DNA of 64,000 bases from Streptomyces anulatus (GCF_000721175.1 NZ_JOEZ01000012.1:62001-126000); one strand, 5' to 3'; positions 1 through 13,380 are shown, counted from the stretch's first letter. Numbers and translations: made by a program. The notes: generated by a model not told the origin, from the letters alone.

Positions 1-841
1 GCCCGGCGGGCTTCACCAGGTCGGCGACCGTGCGCGGGTCGCCCGACTCGACGAAGTCCCAGGGGCGCGCCTTCGGGCCGGACAGCAGGACGATGCGCGC
101 GGTGTCGACGAGGCGTGCGAGGCGCTGGACGGAGCTCGGCTCGAAGGACTGGAGGATGAGCGGGGAGTTCCTGCGGTCCCGGCCGTGGCGTCGCAGCAGC
201 CGGGCGAGCGGCTCCTCCAGGCCGAGGCCGAGTCCCCGGAAGTAGGTGGGGTGCTTGGTCTCCACGTACAGCCAGACGGGCTTGCCGCGCTTGCGGCCCT
301 CCTTCTCCGCCCAGCGCAGGACCTCCTCGAAGGTGGGGATCGTCCAGCGGCCGTCGTAGAGGGTGTTGTCCGGGCGGTTGCCGGGGATGCGCTCCTTGGC
401 CCGCAGGGTCTTGAGCTCGGCGAGGGTGAAGTCCTCGGTGAACCAGCCGGTCAGCGAGAGGCCGTCGATGCTCTTGGTGACCTTCCGGTCGGCGAACTCG
501 GGGTGGTCGGCGACGTCGGTGGTGGCGGTGATGTCGTTCTCGTGGCGGCAGACGAGGTGTCCGTCCTTGGTCGGCACGAGGTCCTGCTCGACGATGTGCG
601 CGCCCAGGTCGAGGGCGAGCTGGTAGGAGCCGAGGGTGTGCTCGGGGCGGTAGCCGCTGGCCCCGCGGTGGCCGATCACCGTCGGCACGGGCAGATCGCG
701 CAGCGATCCGTGGCCGCCGCCGTGACCGCGGCCCCGCTCGGCGGCCTGGGCGGCGGCGGGCAGGCCCAGGGCCGCGGTGCCGAGGACCGCGGCGCCCAGA
801 AGGGTCCGCCGGCCGGGGGTCGTCCGCGCACGCTCCGTCAT
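1..841 (-). CDS. glpQ: Glycerophosphodiester phosphodiesterase, secreted (3' end outside window)
   Basis: Would hydrolyse glycerophosphodiesters to sn-glycerol 3-phosphate and an alcohol outside the membrane. The first 35 residues look like a Tat signal: RR at 11-12, then a hydrophobic run ending AAAQAAE. Family motifs follow: GHRGAS (H58, R59), the metal ligands E85 and D87 in EQDLVPT, and H100 in CRHEND. The start is ATG at 841, with GAGGAG five bases upstream. The C-terminus runs off the left edge, so about 280 residues are seen of a usual 370-390. It is divergent from plsC across 263 bp; a TACGAT hexamer in that gap could be its -10. The GDPD family call is firm; the exact substrate is inferred. 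Confidence 0.88.
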   Translation of the reverse strand, partial: MTERARTTPGRRTLLGAAVLGTAALGLPAAAQAAERGRGHGGGHGSLRDLPVPTVIGHRGASGYRPEHTLGSYQLALDLGAHIVEQDLVPTKDGHLVCRHENDITATTDVADHPEFADRKVTKSIDGLSLTGWFTEDFTLAELKTLRAKERIPGNRPDNTLYDGRWTIPTFEEVLRWAEKEGRKRGKPVWLYVETKHPTYFRGLGLGLEEPLARLLRRHGRDRRNSPLILQSFEPSSVQRLARLVDTARIVLLSGPKARPWDFVESGDPRTVADLVKPAG

Positions 842-1104
842 GAATGCTCCTCGCTTGGTGATGTCCGGGACCGGTCGAGCGAGGCCCGATCGTAGGCTGG
901 GAGACGTACGAGAGGGCGGACCCTCGGCCAACATGGCGGAAACACACGTCAACACCGCGTATCCGCTTCGTGAACCCGATGTGCGATCAGCGCATACCCG
1001 CGAGTATCGTCCTCACCTGCACCGACCATCATCCGTCGGCACCGGCCACCGCCCGGTGGATCTCACCCACCGCGGCAGGCCCGGCCACGACACCGGAGGA
1101 ACCG

Positions 1105-1776
1105 TTGTCCCGTCTCACGGTCATCAAGGCAGTGCTCGGACCGATTCTGCGCCTGATGTTCCGCCCACAGGTGGAAGGCGCCGAGAACATTCCCGGGTCC
1201 GGGCCGGTGATCCTGGCGGGCAACCACCTCACCTTCATCGACTCGATGATCATGCCGATCTGCTGCGACCGGCCGGTGTTCTACATCGGCAAGGACGAGT
1301 ACGTCACGGGCAAGGGCCTCAAGGGCAGGCTGATGGCCTGGTTCTTCACGGGCTGCGGCATGATCCCGGTGGACCGGGACGGCGGCCGGGGCGGGGTCGC
1401 GGCGCTGATGACGGGACGCCGGGTGCTGGAGCAGGGGCAGGCCTTCGCGATCTATCCCGAGGGCACCCGCTCCCCCGACGGCCGGCTCTACCGGGGCCGT
1501 ACGGGCATCGCGCGGCTGACGCTGATGACGGGCGCGCCGGTGATCCCCTTCGCGATGATCGGCACCGACAAGCTGCAGCCGGGCGGTGCGGGTCTGCCCC
1601 GGCCGGGCAAGGTCACGGTGCGCTTCGGTGAGCCGATGGAGTTCTCCCGGTACGAGGGCATGGACCGCGACCGCTATGTACTGCGGGCGGTGACGGACTC
1701 GGTGATGGCGGAGGTGATGCGGCTGTCCGGCCAGGAGTACGTGGACATGTACGCGACGAAGGCGAAGGCTGCCTGA
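1105..1776 (+). CDS. plsC: 1-acyl-sn-glycerol-3-phosphate acyltransferase (PlsC family)
   Basis: Transfers an acyl chain to lysophosphatidic acid to make phosphatidic acid at the inner face of the membrane. The 223-residue protein carries the acyltransferase HX4D motif (H41 to D46 in NHLTFIDS) and the EGTRS glycerophosphate-binding motif at 119-123. I chose the TTG at 1105 because GGAGGA ends four bases before it and because this gives the usual family length; the open frame runs farther upstream without family-like sequence. A TATCGT hexamer at 1005-1010 may be the -10. It converges with the MFS gene downstream, with a shared terminator hairpin between them. Confidence 0.85.
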   Translation: MSRLTVIKAVLGPILRLMFRPQVEGAENIPGSGPVILAGNHLTFIDSMIMPICCDRPVFYIGKDEYVTGKGLKGRLMAWFFTGCGMIPVDRDGGRGGVAALMTGRRVLEQGQAFAIYPEGTRSPDGRLYRGRTGIARLTLMTGAPVIPFAMIGTDKLQPGGAGLPRPGKVTVRFGEPMEFSRYEGMDRDRYVLRAVTDSVMAEVMRLSGQEYVDMYATKAKAA

Positions 1777-1796
1777 CCCCGCCCGTACGACGGTAC

Positions 1797-1867
1797 GAGA
1801 AGGGCCCGCACCTCCATGACGCTGTTGGTCGATCACCAACAACGTCCTCCATGGGCGGGCCCTTCTC
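1797..1867. terminator. Bidirectional hairpin between convergent plsC and MFS gene
   Basis: Perfect 12-bp arms (GAGAAGGGCCCG at 1797-1808 and its complement at 1856-1867) enclose a second perfect hairpin, TGTTGGT / ACCAACA at 1823-1829 and 1835-1841 with a 5-base loop. It sits just after plsC and just before the end of the opposing gene, so it can serve both. Confidence 0.8.
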
Positions 1868-1882
1868 GTGGCTGCGTGCGGA

Positions 1883-3427
1883 CTACGGGTGCTCGACGCC
1901 GTCCTCCAGCTTCTGGCCCCGCAGCAGGAACCAGGCGGCGACGGACGCCGCCAGCAGCACCGCCGCGCCGACGCCCGCCGCCGACCGCAGTCCGTCGACG
2001 AACGCCTCCTGGGCCGCCGCCACCAGCGGCCCCGCCTGGGCGGCGGGCAGCGCTCCGGCGGCCTCGACCGCCCCGCCCAGCGACTCGTGCGCGGCCGACT
2101 CCACGTCGGCGGGGATGCCGGACGGGGTCGGGAACCCCCGGTAGACGCCGGTGACGATGGAGCCGAGCAGGGCGATTCCGAGGGCGGCGCCCAGTTCGTA
2201 CGCGGTCTCGGAGACGGCGGACGCGGAGCCCGCCTGCTCCTTCGGGACGCTGGAGAGGATCACGTCCGCGGTGACCGTGAAGGCGAAGCCCGCGCCGACG
2301 CCGACGACCAGCAGCGTGGAGCCGAGCAGCGGATAGCCGGTGTGCTGGTCGAGCAGGGTCACACTGCCCAGGGCAAGGCCGACCGCGGCGAGACCGCCGG
2401 AGACGACGGAGCGGACCGAGAAGCGGCGGGCGGCGAATCCGGCCAGCAGACCGGCGGTCACCGCGCCGATCGCGGCGGGCAGTTCGGCGAGTCCGGCCTC
2501 CAGCGGGCCCCGTCCCTGCACCAGTTGCAGGAACTGGGAGAGGAAGAAGACCAGGCCCGACAGGCCGAGGATGGTCAGCAGGTCGGCGAGGACCGCGCCG
2601 GAGAAGCCCCGGTGGTGGAAGAGCCGCATGTCCAGCAGGGGTGCGGGCAGCCGCAGTTGCCTGCGGACGAACCAGGTGAGCGCGCCGATGCCGAGGACGG
2701 CCGCCGCTCCGGCCTCCCAGCTGATCCCGTGCGAGGCCGTCTCCTTGATGGCGTACACGACACCGATCATGCCGACCAGGGAGAGCGCGACGCTGAGCAT
2801 GTCCCACGGGCCGGGGGCCGGGTTCCTGGACTCGGGGATCAGCTTGATGCCGACAACGACGAGGACGGCCATCACGGGCAGGTTGATGAGGAAGACCGAA
2901 CCCCACCAGAAGTGTTCGAGCAGGAACCCGCCGACGACCGGGCCGACGGCCGCGCCCGCCGAGGCCATGGCGCCCCAGATCCCGATGGCGAGGCTGCGCT
3001 CGCGCGGGTCGTGGAAGAGGTTGCGGATCAGGGCGAGGGTGGACGGCATCAGGGTGGCCCCCGCGACACCGAGCAGCGCCCGGGCCACGATCATCATCTC
3101 GGGCGTGGTCGCGTACGCGTTGAGCACGGAGACCGCGCCGAACGCGACGGCACCGACCAGCAGCAGCTTCTTGCGGCCGATGCGGTCGCCGAGGCTGCCC
3201 ATCGAGACGAGCAGGCCGGCGATGACGAAGGAGTAGACGTCGCCGATCCAGAGCAGCTGGGTGCCGGTGGGTTCGAGGTCCTCGCTGAGGAACGGGGTGG
3301 CGAGACCGAGGACGGTAGCGTCCACGGCCACCAGCAGCACGGCGAGGACGAGGACGGCGAGCGCGATCCACCGCCCCGGGCGGCGTACCTCGTCCGTGGT
3401 GGCCGGGTTCCGGTCGGTGCTGGTCAT
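1883..3427 (-). CDS. MFS drug exporter, DHA2 (QacA/EmrB-like, 14 TMS)
   Basis: A 514-residue polytopic membrane protein with the layout of proton-driven DHA2 multidrug antiporters. Hydrophobic segments run from about residue 20 (WIALAVLVLAVLLVAVDATV) to near 505. The motif-A-like stretch GSLGDRIGRKK follows TM2 and a motif-C-like stretch with GPVVGG lies in TM5. The start is ATG at 3427, which overlaps the TGA of the tetR gene (ATGA), so the two are translationally coupled. Its neighbour on the other side of the regulatory region is the rifamycin-resistance pair, but nothing in the sequence fixes the drug exported. Confidence 0.85.
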   Translation of the reverse strand: MTSTDRNPATTDEVRRPGRWIALAVLVLAVLLVAVDATVLGLATPFLSEDLEPTGTQLLWIGDVYSFVIAGLLVSMGSLGDRIGRKKLLLVGAVAFGAVSVLNAYATTPEMMIVARALLGVAGATLMPSTLALIRNLFHDPRERSLAIGIWGAMASAGAAVGPVVGGFLLEHFWWGSVFLINLPVMAVLVVVGIKLIPESRNPAPGPWDMLSVALSLVGMIGVVYAIKETASHGISWEAGAAAVLGIGALTWFVRRQLRLPAPLLDMRLFHHRGFSGAVLADLLTILGLSGLVFFLSQFLQLVQGRGPLEAGLAELPAAIGAVTAGLLAGFAARRFSVRSVVSGGLAAVGLALGSVTLLDQHTGYPLLGSTLLVVGVGAGFAFTVTADVILSSVPKEQAGSASAVSETAYELGAALGIALLGSIVTGVYRGFPTPSGIPADVESAAHESLGGAVEAAGALPAAQAGPLVAAAQEAFVDGLRSAAGVGAAVLLAASVAAWFLLRGQKLEDGVEHP

Positions 3428-3975
3428 CGCTCCACGCTCCGGCGTGCTCCGCCGAGCAGCAACTCGACGATCATGTGCTGGAAATCCTGTGCGGCGACCC
3501 GTCCCGCCTGGACGGCCCACGCGCCGGTGCCGACGAGCCCGTAAAGGGCCTCCGTCAGCCATGCGGGGGTGAGGTCGATACGGAATTCGCCGCGTTCCTG
3601 GCCGCGGCGGAAGAAGGCGGAGACCCGGGCGTCGGCCCGGTTCCAGCCCTCGTTGACCTCGTCACCCTCGAAGAGCTGGTTCTCGTTGACGAGGAAGGAC
3701 AGCAGTCCGGCGCTGGGCTCGACGGCCGCGATGAGGCGGCGCAGCCCCTCCTCGGAGGTGTCCTCGTCGAGCCGGGCGGCGTCCAGGGCCGCCTCGAACT
3801 CCTGGATGCCGAGATCCTCCAGCGCCTTCACCAGGGCGTCGCGCCCGGCGAAGTGGCGGTGGAGGGTGGCCCGGCCGATGCCCGCCGCCTTGGCGACCTC
3901 GTCCATGGTGGCGGTCGATTTGCGGGTCAGCAGGGCGGCGGCGCTGCGCAGCACCTGCTCACGGTCGAGAGTCAT
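3424..3975 (-). CDS. TetR-family repressor of the adjacent DHA2 exporter
   Basis: A 183-residue regulator with an N-terminal TetR helix-turn-helix at about 22-44 (MDEVAKAAGIGRATLHRHFA) and a helical ligand-binding domain. The start is taken as ATG 3975 because TATGGT lies exactly 6 bases upstream, the spacing of a leaderless actinobacterial promoter; an alternative ATG at 3993 would add six residues. An inverted repeat 20-37 bp upstream (3995-4012) overlaps the expected -35 and is the likely autorepression site. Its stop overlaps the exporter's start by four bases, so regulator and pump form one operon. Confidence 0.85.
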   Translation of the reverse strand: MTLDREQVLRSAAALLTRKSTATMDEVAKAAGIGRATLHRHFAGRDALVKALEDLGIQEFEAALDAARLDEDTSEEGLRRLIAAVEPSAGLLSFLVNENQLFEGDEVNEGWNRADARVSAFFRRGQERGEFRIDLTPAWLTEALYGLVGTGAWAVQAGRVAAQDFQHMIVELLLGGARRSVER

Positions 3976-3981
3976 GAGACG

Positions 3982-4012
3982 ACCATAACCCATATGAGAC
4001 ACAGCCGTCTCA
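3982..4012 (-). promoter_or_regulatory. tetR promoter with TetR-type operator
   Basis: TGAGAC (3995-4000) and GTCTCA (4007-4012) form a 6-6-6 inverted repeat. On the minus strand its outer arm coincides with a possible -35, and TATGGT at 3987-3982 is a good -10 six bases before the ATG. A third ATGAGAC copy occurs at the start codon. The promoter reading is inferred from spacing; the repeat is seen directly. Confidence 0.6.
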
Positions 4013-4103
4013 CTGGAGGTGCCGACGGACCCACGCCGACGGATCCGCGGAGGCGCTTTGCGAAAGGCGCGAAAGGAGGGAAAAAGAAAGTGGCCGGAGG
4101 TAG

Positions 4104-5681
<1,578 letters not shown>

Positions 5682-5787
5682 CCACGCCCCCCGGCCGACC
5701 GCTCCCTCTCCGCCGCCCCTGTCCTGCCTGCCCGGGGAACGCCGCGCCCCTGAACCCACCCACGCACCGCAGATCGGAACCGACGAC

Positions 5788-7953
5788 GTGAAACCCCTGA
5801 CCACCAGCGCCTTCGACCTCCCCGACCACCTCTCCCCCAAGGCCGACCCGGCGCTGATCGCCGATGACGAGCAGCACTTCGCGGCCATCGCCCACTGCCT
5901 GGAACGGTCGATCGCCGAGCTGACCGACCGGCTCGCGGCCGAACGCAGGGCGCCCGGCGGGGCGAGCCGGCAGGCGATGGACCGGGACGTGGAGATCCAC
6001 CGGCTGACCGCCCGGCTGCGTGCCCTGCGCCGGTTCGGCCTCGACCTGTGCCTCGGGCACATGGTCGCCGCGGACGGCTCCGGGCCGCTGTACGTCGGCC
6101 GGCTCGGGCTGACCGACAGCACGGGCCGCCGGCTGCTGCTCGACTGGCGCTCCCCCGCGGCCGAGCCGTTCTTCGGGGCCACCCACGGCGACCCGATGGG
6201 CCTGGCGAGCCGTCGCCGCTACCGCTGGACCGGCGGCCGGATCAGCGACTACTGGGACGAGGTGTTCACCCCGGAAGGTTTCGCCGGTCATGCCGCGCTG
6301 GACGACCAGTCCGCGTTCATCGCCAGTCTGGGCGGCAACCGGTCGGCCCGGATGCGCGATGTGCTGGGCACCATCCAGGCCGATCAGGACGCCGTCATCC
6401 GGGCGGGCTCCCGGGGCACGCTCGTCGTCGACGGCGGGCCGGGCACCGGCAAGACGGTCGTCGCGCTGCACCGCTCCGCCTATCTCCTGTACGCCGACCC
6501 GCGCCTGGGCCACCGCAGAGGCGGTGTGCTGTTCGTCGGGCCGCACGAGCCCTACCTGGGGTACGTCTCCGATGTCCTGCCCAGCCTCGGGGAGGAGGGC
6601 GTCCAGACGTGCACCCTGCGGGACCTGGTCGCCGAGGGCGCGGCGGCCGTGGCCGAGACCGATCCGGAGGTGGCGCGTCTGAAGGCGTCGGCGGAGCTGG
6701 TGAAGGCGGTCGAGCCGGCCGTCCGGTTCTACGAGGAGCCACCCGCCAAGGGCGTACGGGTGGAGACGCACTGGTCCGACATCTGGCTCAGCGCCGCCGA
6801 CTGGGCCTCGGCGTTCGGGGCCGCGGACCCGGGCACTCCGCACAACGAGGCGCGCGACCAGGTCTGGGAGGAGCTGCTCACGATCCTCGTGGACAAGCAC
6901 GACGGCGACGTCCCGGAGGAACAACTGCGCGCGTCGCTGCGGCGGAACCGGGAACTGTTCGCCCTCTTCGACCGCGCCTGGCCGCTGGTCGAGGCGGCCG
7001 ACCTGGTCGGCGACCTCTGGTCCGTACCCGCCTACCTGCGCAGGTGCGCCCCCTGGCTGACCCCCGAGGAGGTCCGGCGGTTGCAGCGCGCGGACGCGCA
7101 GGCCTGGACGGTGTCCGACCTGCCGGTCCTGGACGCGGCACGACAGCGGCTCGGCGACCCGGAGGCGTCCCGGCGCAAGCGTCGTCACGAGGCGGCGGCC
7201 GCCGCCGAACGCGAGCGGATGGACCAGGTCGTCGACAGCCTGCTCGCCGACGAGACCCTGGCCGACGCCGACGCGGACGGCGAGGGCGCGCTGGTGATGC
7301 TGCGCGGTGACGATCTGCGGGAGTCGCTGGCGACCGCCGACCGGCCGAGCGGAGCCGAACCCGACCTGCTGGCCGGGCCCTTCGCGCACATCGTCGTGGA
7401 CGAGGCCCAGGAACTGACCGACGCCCAGTGGCAGATGCTGATCCAACGGTGTCCGTCCCGGAGCTTCACCGTCGTCGGGGACCGTGCGCAGGCCAGGCAC
7501 GGGTTCCCCGAGCCGTGGCGCCAGCGGCTGGAGCGGGTCGGGCTCGACCGGATCACCCTGGCCTCCCTGACCGTCAACTACCGGACGCCGGAGGAGGTCA
7601 TGGCGGAGGCGGAGCCGGTCGTCCGGGCCGTGCTCCCCGACGCCAACGTGCCGGTCTCCGTCCGCAGCAGCGGCATTCCCGTCACCCACGGGTCCGTCGA
7701 GGACCTGGACCGGGTCCTCGACGGCTGGCTCGCCGCGCACGACGACGGGATCGCCTGTGTCATCGGCGATCCGGCGTTCCGGGCGACGCCCCGCGTGCGG
7801 TCGCTGACGCCGGAGCTGTCGAAGGGCCTGGAGTTCGACCTGGTCGTCCTCGTCGACCCGGAGCGGTTCGGCGCGGGCGTCGAGGGGGCGGTGGACCGCT
7901 ATGTCGCGATGACCCGGGCGACCCGGGAACTCGTCGTCCTGACGAGCTCCTGA
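5788..7953 (+). CDS. helR: HelR-type helicase-like RNA polymerase protection protein
   Basis: UvrD/Rep superfamily ATPase of the HelD group. HelR proteins bind RNA polymerase and displace bound rifamycins, protecting the target. The 721-residue product has an N-terminal charged helical (coiled-coil-like) region at about 25-80, the HelD hallmark LLDWRSPAAEPFF at 117-129, TIQADQDAVIR before Walker A GGPGTGKT (216-223), the Walker B DEAQE (538-542), GDRAQARHGFPEPW, and a C-terminal motif VI VAMTRATRELVVL. The start GTG 5788 lacks a strong Shine-Dalgarno sequence but gives the family's N-terminus. HelD versus HelR cannot be told with certainty by eye; the RAE and the adjacent rox argue for HelR. 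It converges with the aldo/keto reductase gene. Confidence 0.82.
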   Translation: MKPLTTSAFDLPDHLSPKADPALIADDEQHFAAIAHCLERSIAELTDRLAAERRAPGGASRQAMDRDVEIHRLTARLRALRRFGLDLCLGHMVAADGSGPLYVGRLGLTDSTGRRLLLDWRSPAAEPFFGATHGDPMGLASRRRYRWTGGRISDYWDEVFTPEGFAGHAALDDQSAFIASLGGNRSARMRDVLGTIQADQDAVIRAGSRGTLVVDGGPGTGKTVVALHRSAYLLYADPRLGHRRGGVLFVGPHEPYLGYVSDVLPSLGEEGVQTCTLRDLVAEGAAAVAETDPEVARLKASAELVKAVEPAVRFYEEPPAKGVRVETHWSDIWLSAADWASAFGAADPGTPHNEARDQVWEELLTILVDKHDGDVPEEQLRASLRRNRELFALFDRAWPLVEAADLVGDLWSVPAYLRRCAPWLTPEEVRRLQRADAQAWTVSDLPVLDAARQRLGDPEASRRKRRHEAAAAAERERMDQVVDSLLADETLADADADGEGALVMLRGDDLRESLATADRPSGAEPDLLAGPFAHIVVDEAQELTDAQWQMLIQRCPSRSFTVVGDRAQARHGFPEPWRQRLERVGLDRITLASLTVNYRTPEEVMAEAEPVVRAVLPDANVPVSVRSSGIPVTHGSVEDLDRVLDGWLAAHDDGIACVIGDPAFRATPRVRSLTPELSKGLEFDLVVLVDPERFGAGVEGAVDRYVAMTRATRELVVLTSS

Positions 7954-7970
7954 GGGCCGGCGGGCTTCGG

Positions 7971-8017
7971 GCCAGGGCAGGCCGGCGGGTCGGGCTCAGT
8001 GCCAGGGCAGGCCGGCG
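7971..8017. repeat. 17-bp direct repeat at the 3' end of the aldo/keto reductase gene
   Basis: GCCAGGGCAGGCCGGCG occurs at 7971-7987 and again at 8001-8017, a 30-base period. The second copy encodes the C-terminus of the reductase, the first lies just beyond its stop. It looks like a small local duplication. Confidence 0.7.
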
Positions 8018-8967
8018 CGGTGCCGCCAGTAGGCATCCGGCTCCTCGACCAGGGCGTCGAGGCGGGCCCGCTGCTCGTCGTCCAGGTCGACGACGGCGGC
8101 GTGCAGATTGCCGGAGAGCTGGCCCACCGTGGCGGCGCCGGAGAGCACGACGTCCGCCCAGGGCTGGTGCAGGACCAGAGCGAGGGCGACCGCGTCGCCG
8201 CCCACGCCCGCGCCGGTGGCGATCTCCTGGAACACGGCGGGGGCCTCGTCCCCGGCGAGGCGCCCGTTGGCCATGCCCTCCTTGACGATCACGGTGAGCC
8301 CGGCGTCGTGGGCCTCGGCGAGCGCGGGCGCGGCCGAGGTCTCCAGGGCGTTGTAGGTGGCCTGGACCGTACGGAAGAGGGGGTTGCCGTCGACCGTGAC
8401 GGCGAGTGCGGCCCGGACGGCGTCGGCCTGGGCGGGGCCGCTGGTGGAGAAGCCGATGGCGACCCCCTGGGCGGCGAGTGCGGCCAGGCGTTCGTGGAGC
8501 TCCTTGTCGGAGAGGGCCGGGCTGTCGGGGGTGAGCGAATGGATCTGGTAGAGGCTGAGCCGGTCGCCGAGGAGGTCCCGGGTCTCGGCGTACTGGCGCT
8601 CGAAGGTGGCGAGGCCGTGGTCCTTGACCTCGTGCTCCTCGGCCTCGACGCCCCAGTCGGCGGTGTAGGTGTAGCCCCACTTGGAGCCGACGACGAGGTC
8701 GGTGAACGAGGGCCGGGCGTCCAGCCACTCGGCGAGGAACTCCTCGGCGCGGCCGTAGGAGCGGGCGGTGTCGACGTACCGGACGCCCTGGGCGTAGGCG
8801 GCGTCCAGCAGCTCGTGGGTGCGGGCGCGCAGGGCGTCGACGTCCCGGTCGGCGGGCAGGTCCCGGTCTCGGTGGAGATTGATGTAGCCGGGCCTCCCCA
8901 CGGCGGCCAGGCCCAGTCCGATGTGGGCGGTCGGGGTCGTCGCGGCGGCCAGGGCGGCGAAGGGCAT
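7996..8967 (-). CDS. Aldo/keto reductase
   Basis: NAD(P)H-dependent carbonyl reductase of the AKR superfamily, 323 residues, cytoplasmic. The catalytic tetrad is readable as D66, Y71 (DTARSYGRAEEF), K96 (VGSKWGY) and H143 (YQIHS), and a C-terminal region with the VLSGAATVGQL stretch typical of nucleotide binding. Start ATG 8967 has GAGGAG upstream. Substrate unknown. It is convergent with helR and is followed, on the same strand but upstream, by argH 113 bp away, with no sign of a shared function. Confidence 0.87.
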   Translation of the reverse strand: MPFAALAAATTPTAHIGLGLAAVGRPGYINLHRDRDLPADRDVDALRARTHELLDAAYAQGVRYVDTARSYGRAEEFLAEWLDARPSFTDLVVGSKWGYTYTADWGVEAEEHEVKDHGLATFERQYAETRDLLGDRLSLYQIHSLTPDSPALSDKELHERLAALAAQGVAIGFSTSGPAQADAVRAALAVTVDGNPLFRTVQATYNALETSAAPALAEAHDAGLTVIVKEGMANGRLAGDEAPAVFQEIATGAGVGGDAVALALVLHQPWADVVLSGAATVGQLSGNLHAAVVDLDDEQRARLDALVEEPDAYWRHRAGLPWH

Positions 8968-9080
8968 CGCAGGCTCCTCGGGGTCGGGTTTCGGTTACTC
9001 CTACCCCGGTGAGCGCGGCCCGCGACACCCTTCGTCCATCCGGTGCGCCGCCGCTTCCGCGCGCACCCCGCCCGGCACGC

Positions 9081-11821
<2,741 letters not shown>

Positions 11822-11837
11822 GGGTTTCTCCTTACGG

Positions 11838-11886
11838 TGCAATCACTGATGGGTATAACTATGCAATCCTCTGTATTGTTTGTCAA
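11838..11886 (-). promoter_or_regulatory. argG promoter with ARG-box-like operator
   Basis: On the minus strand, TTGACA (complement of 11881-11886) and CATAGT (complement of 11858-11863) are 17 bases apart, a good vegetative promoter. The -10 is embedded in ATTGCATAGTTATACCC, which resembles an ARG box half, and a second ATTGCAC half lies at 11838-11844. ArgR is encoded nearby. The promoter is read directly; ArgR binding is inferred. Confidence 0.7.
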
Positions 11887-12106
11887 AGCGGCAGGTCAGG
11901 GAGGTGTTCCTGGCCGTACGGACGGAGAATGCCGACCGCTCCGCCCTCGTACGGGCCTGCGCGCGCCATGTGCCGCGGCAGGGCGGCGTCGACCCGCTCC
12001 CCGTCCACCGCGAGCCGGCTGCCGGCCGCGCTTCGGGAGTGAGCCGCTGGGCCGTACGGAGCAGGTCCGGTGGGGCGGGTCCGCCGGCCGCCGTACGGTC
12101 CGGAGC

Positions 12107-12808
12107 ATGCGCAGATCACTGGTGACCGCCGCCGTACTCCTCGCCCTGGCCAGCTCCCTCGGGGCCGCACCCGCCGATGCACCTCCCCTGCCGGCCCGGC
12201 TGGCGGACACCGGCGGCGGCTCCCAGCTGATCACCGCCGAGGCCCCGGACACCAGCTCCACGACGGGCACGGTGACCTGGTGGGAGCGGCGCGGAGGCCG
12301 CTGGGCGGAGGCCGGGTCCGCACCCGCGCGGTTCGGGGCGAACGGCCTGGCCGAGGGCGCGACCCGCGAGCAGGGCACGAACACCACGCCGACCGGCCTG
12401 TACGACCTGCCGTACGCCTTCGGCATCGAGGACGCCCCGGCGGGCACGACGTATCCGTACCGCGAGGTGACCGAGGACTCCTGGTGGTGCCAGGACAACG
12501 ACTCGCGCGCGTACAACCGTTGGGTGGAACCGCGCCCCGCGGACTGCCGGGCGTCAAAGGCCGAGCACCTGGCCTCCTACGGCACGCAGTACGCCCACGC
12601 GCTGGTGATCGGTTTCAACTACGACCGTCCCGTACGCAACCGGGGCGCCGGGATCTTCCTGCATGTGAACGGGCGCGGGGCCACGGCCGGATGCGTCTCG
12701 GTCCCGGCGGACGCCATGGCGGAGATCCTGGCGTGGGCGGACCCGGAGCGCGCACCCCACATCGCGGTCGGGACCTCCTCGGGCCCGGCCGCGATCACGC
12801 GCTACTGA
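12107..12808 (+). CDS. Secreted L,D-transpeptidase (YkuD/ErfK-like) domain protein
   Basis: A 233-residue exported protein. Residues 1-25 are a Sec-type signal (RR, then VTAAVLLALASSLGAAPADA). The C-terminal half has the YkuD arrangement, with LVIGFNYD, then FLHVNGRG and the catalytic-cysteine motif ATAGCVSVP near 200-208. Such enzymes make or edit 3-3 peptidoglycan cross-links, and in this subgroup (COG3786-like) activity is rarely tested. The ATG at 12107 has only a weak CGGAG very close by. It converges with argR, 10 bp away, and is divergent from argG; it interrupts the arginine genes without an evident link. Confidence 0.75.
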   Translation: MRRSLVTAAVLLALASSLGAAPADAPPLPARLADTGGGSQLITAEAPDTSSTTGTVTWWERRGGRWAEAGSAPARFGANGLAEGATREQGTNTTPTGLYDLPYAFGIEDAPAGTTYPYREVTEDSWWCQDNDSRAYNRWVEPRPADCRASKAEHLASYGTQYAHALVIGFNYDRPVRNRGAGIFLHVNGRGATAGCVSVPADAMAEILAWADPERAPHIAVGTSSGPAAITRY

Positions 12809-12818
12809 ACGGGGGTGC

Positions 12819-13355
12819 TCAGCGGTCGTTCTGAGCCAGCCTCAGCAGGTGGTCGGCGAGCGCCTGACCACCGTTCGGGTCGCGGCTGATGAGCATCAGC
12901 GTGTCGTCGCCCGCGATGGTGCCGAGGACGTCGTGCAGTTCGGCCTGGTCGATGGCCGAGGCGAGGAACTGGGCCGCGCCCGGCGGCGTACGCAGCACCA
13001 CGAGGTTGGCCGAGGCCTCCGCCGAGATGAGCAGTTCGGCCGAGAGCCGGCGCATCCGCTCCTCCTTGGCCGAGCCGCCCAGCGGCGCCTGCGGGGTGCG
13101 GAAACCGCCCTCGCTCGGCACCGCGTAGATCAGCTCGCCGCCGGTGTTGCGGATCTTCACCGCCCCCAGCTCGTCGAGGTCGCGGGAGAGCGTCGCCTGG
13201 GTGACGCTCAGCCCGTCGTCGGCGAGGAGCTTGGCCAGCTGGCTCTGCGAACGGACCGGCTGCCGGTTCAGGATGTCCACGATCCGGCGGTGGCGGGCGG
13301 TGCGGGTCTGCGGCACGGACGGCCCGCCGTGCTCGGTTTCCTGCGCCTCGGTCAT
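12819..13355 (-). CDS. argR: Arginine repressor
   Basis: Arginine-responsive repressor, 178 residues. The N-terminal winged helix shows the recognition region [15 protein letters not shown], and the C-terminal oligomerisation and arginine-binding domain shows [12 protein letters not shown]. Start ATG 13355 has GAGG eight bases upstream. It is the last gene of the argC-J-B-D-R cluster, 25 bp after argD, so it is co-transcribed with the genes it represses. ARG-box-like sequences are present before argC and argG. Confidence 0.94.
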   Translation of the reverse strand: MTEAQETEHGGPSVPQTRTARHRRIVDILNRQPVRSQSQLAKLLADDGLSVTQATLSRDLDELGAVKIRNTGGELIYAVPSEGGFRTPQAPLGGSAKEERMRRLSAELLISAEASANLVVLRTPPGAAQFLASAIDQAELHDVLGTIAGDDTLMLISRDPNGGQALADHLLRLAQNDR

Positions 13356-13380
13356 CGTCGTCGCCTCATTCTCCGGAGGG

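Noticed and set aside
185..895. Long plus-strand open frame across the glycerophosphodiesterase gene
   Set aside because: It is the antisense shadow of a gene with clear GDPD motifs; it has no ribosome-binding site and its composition is the usual GC-rich mirror frame.
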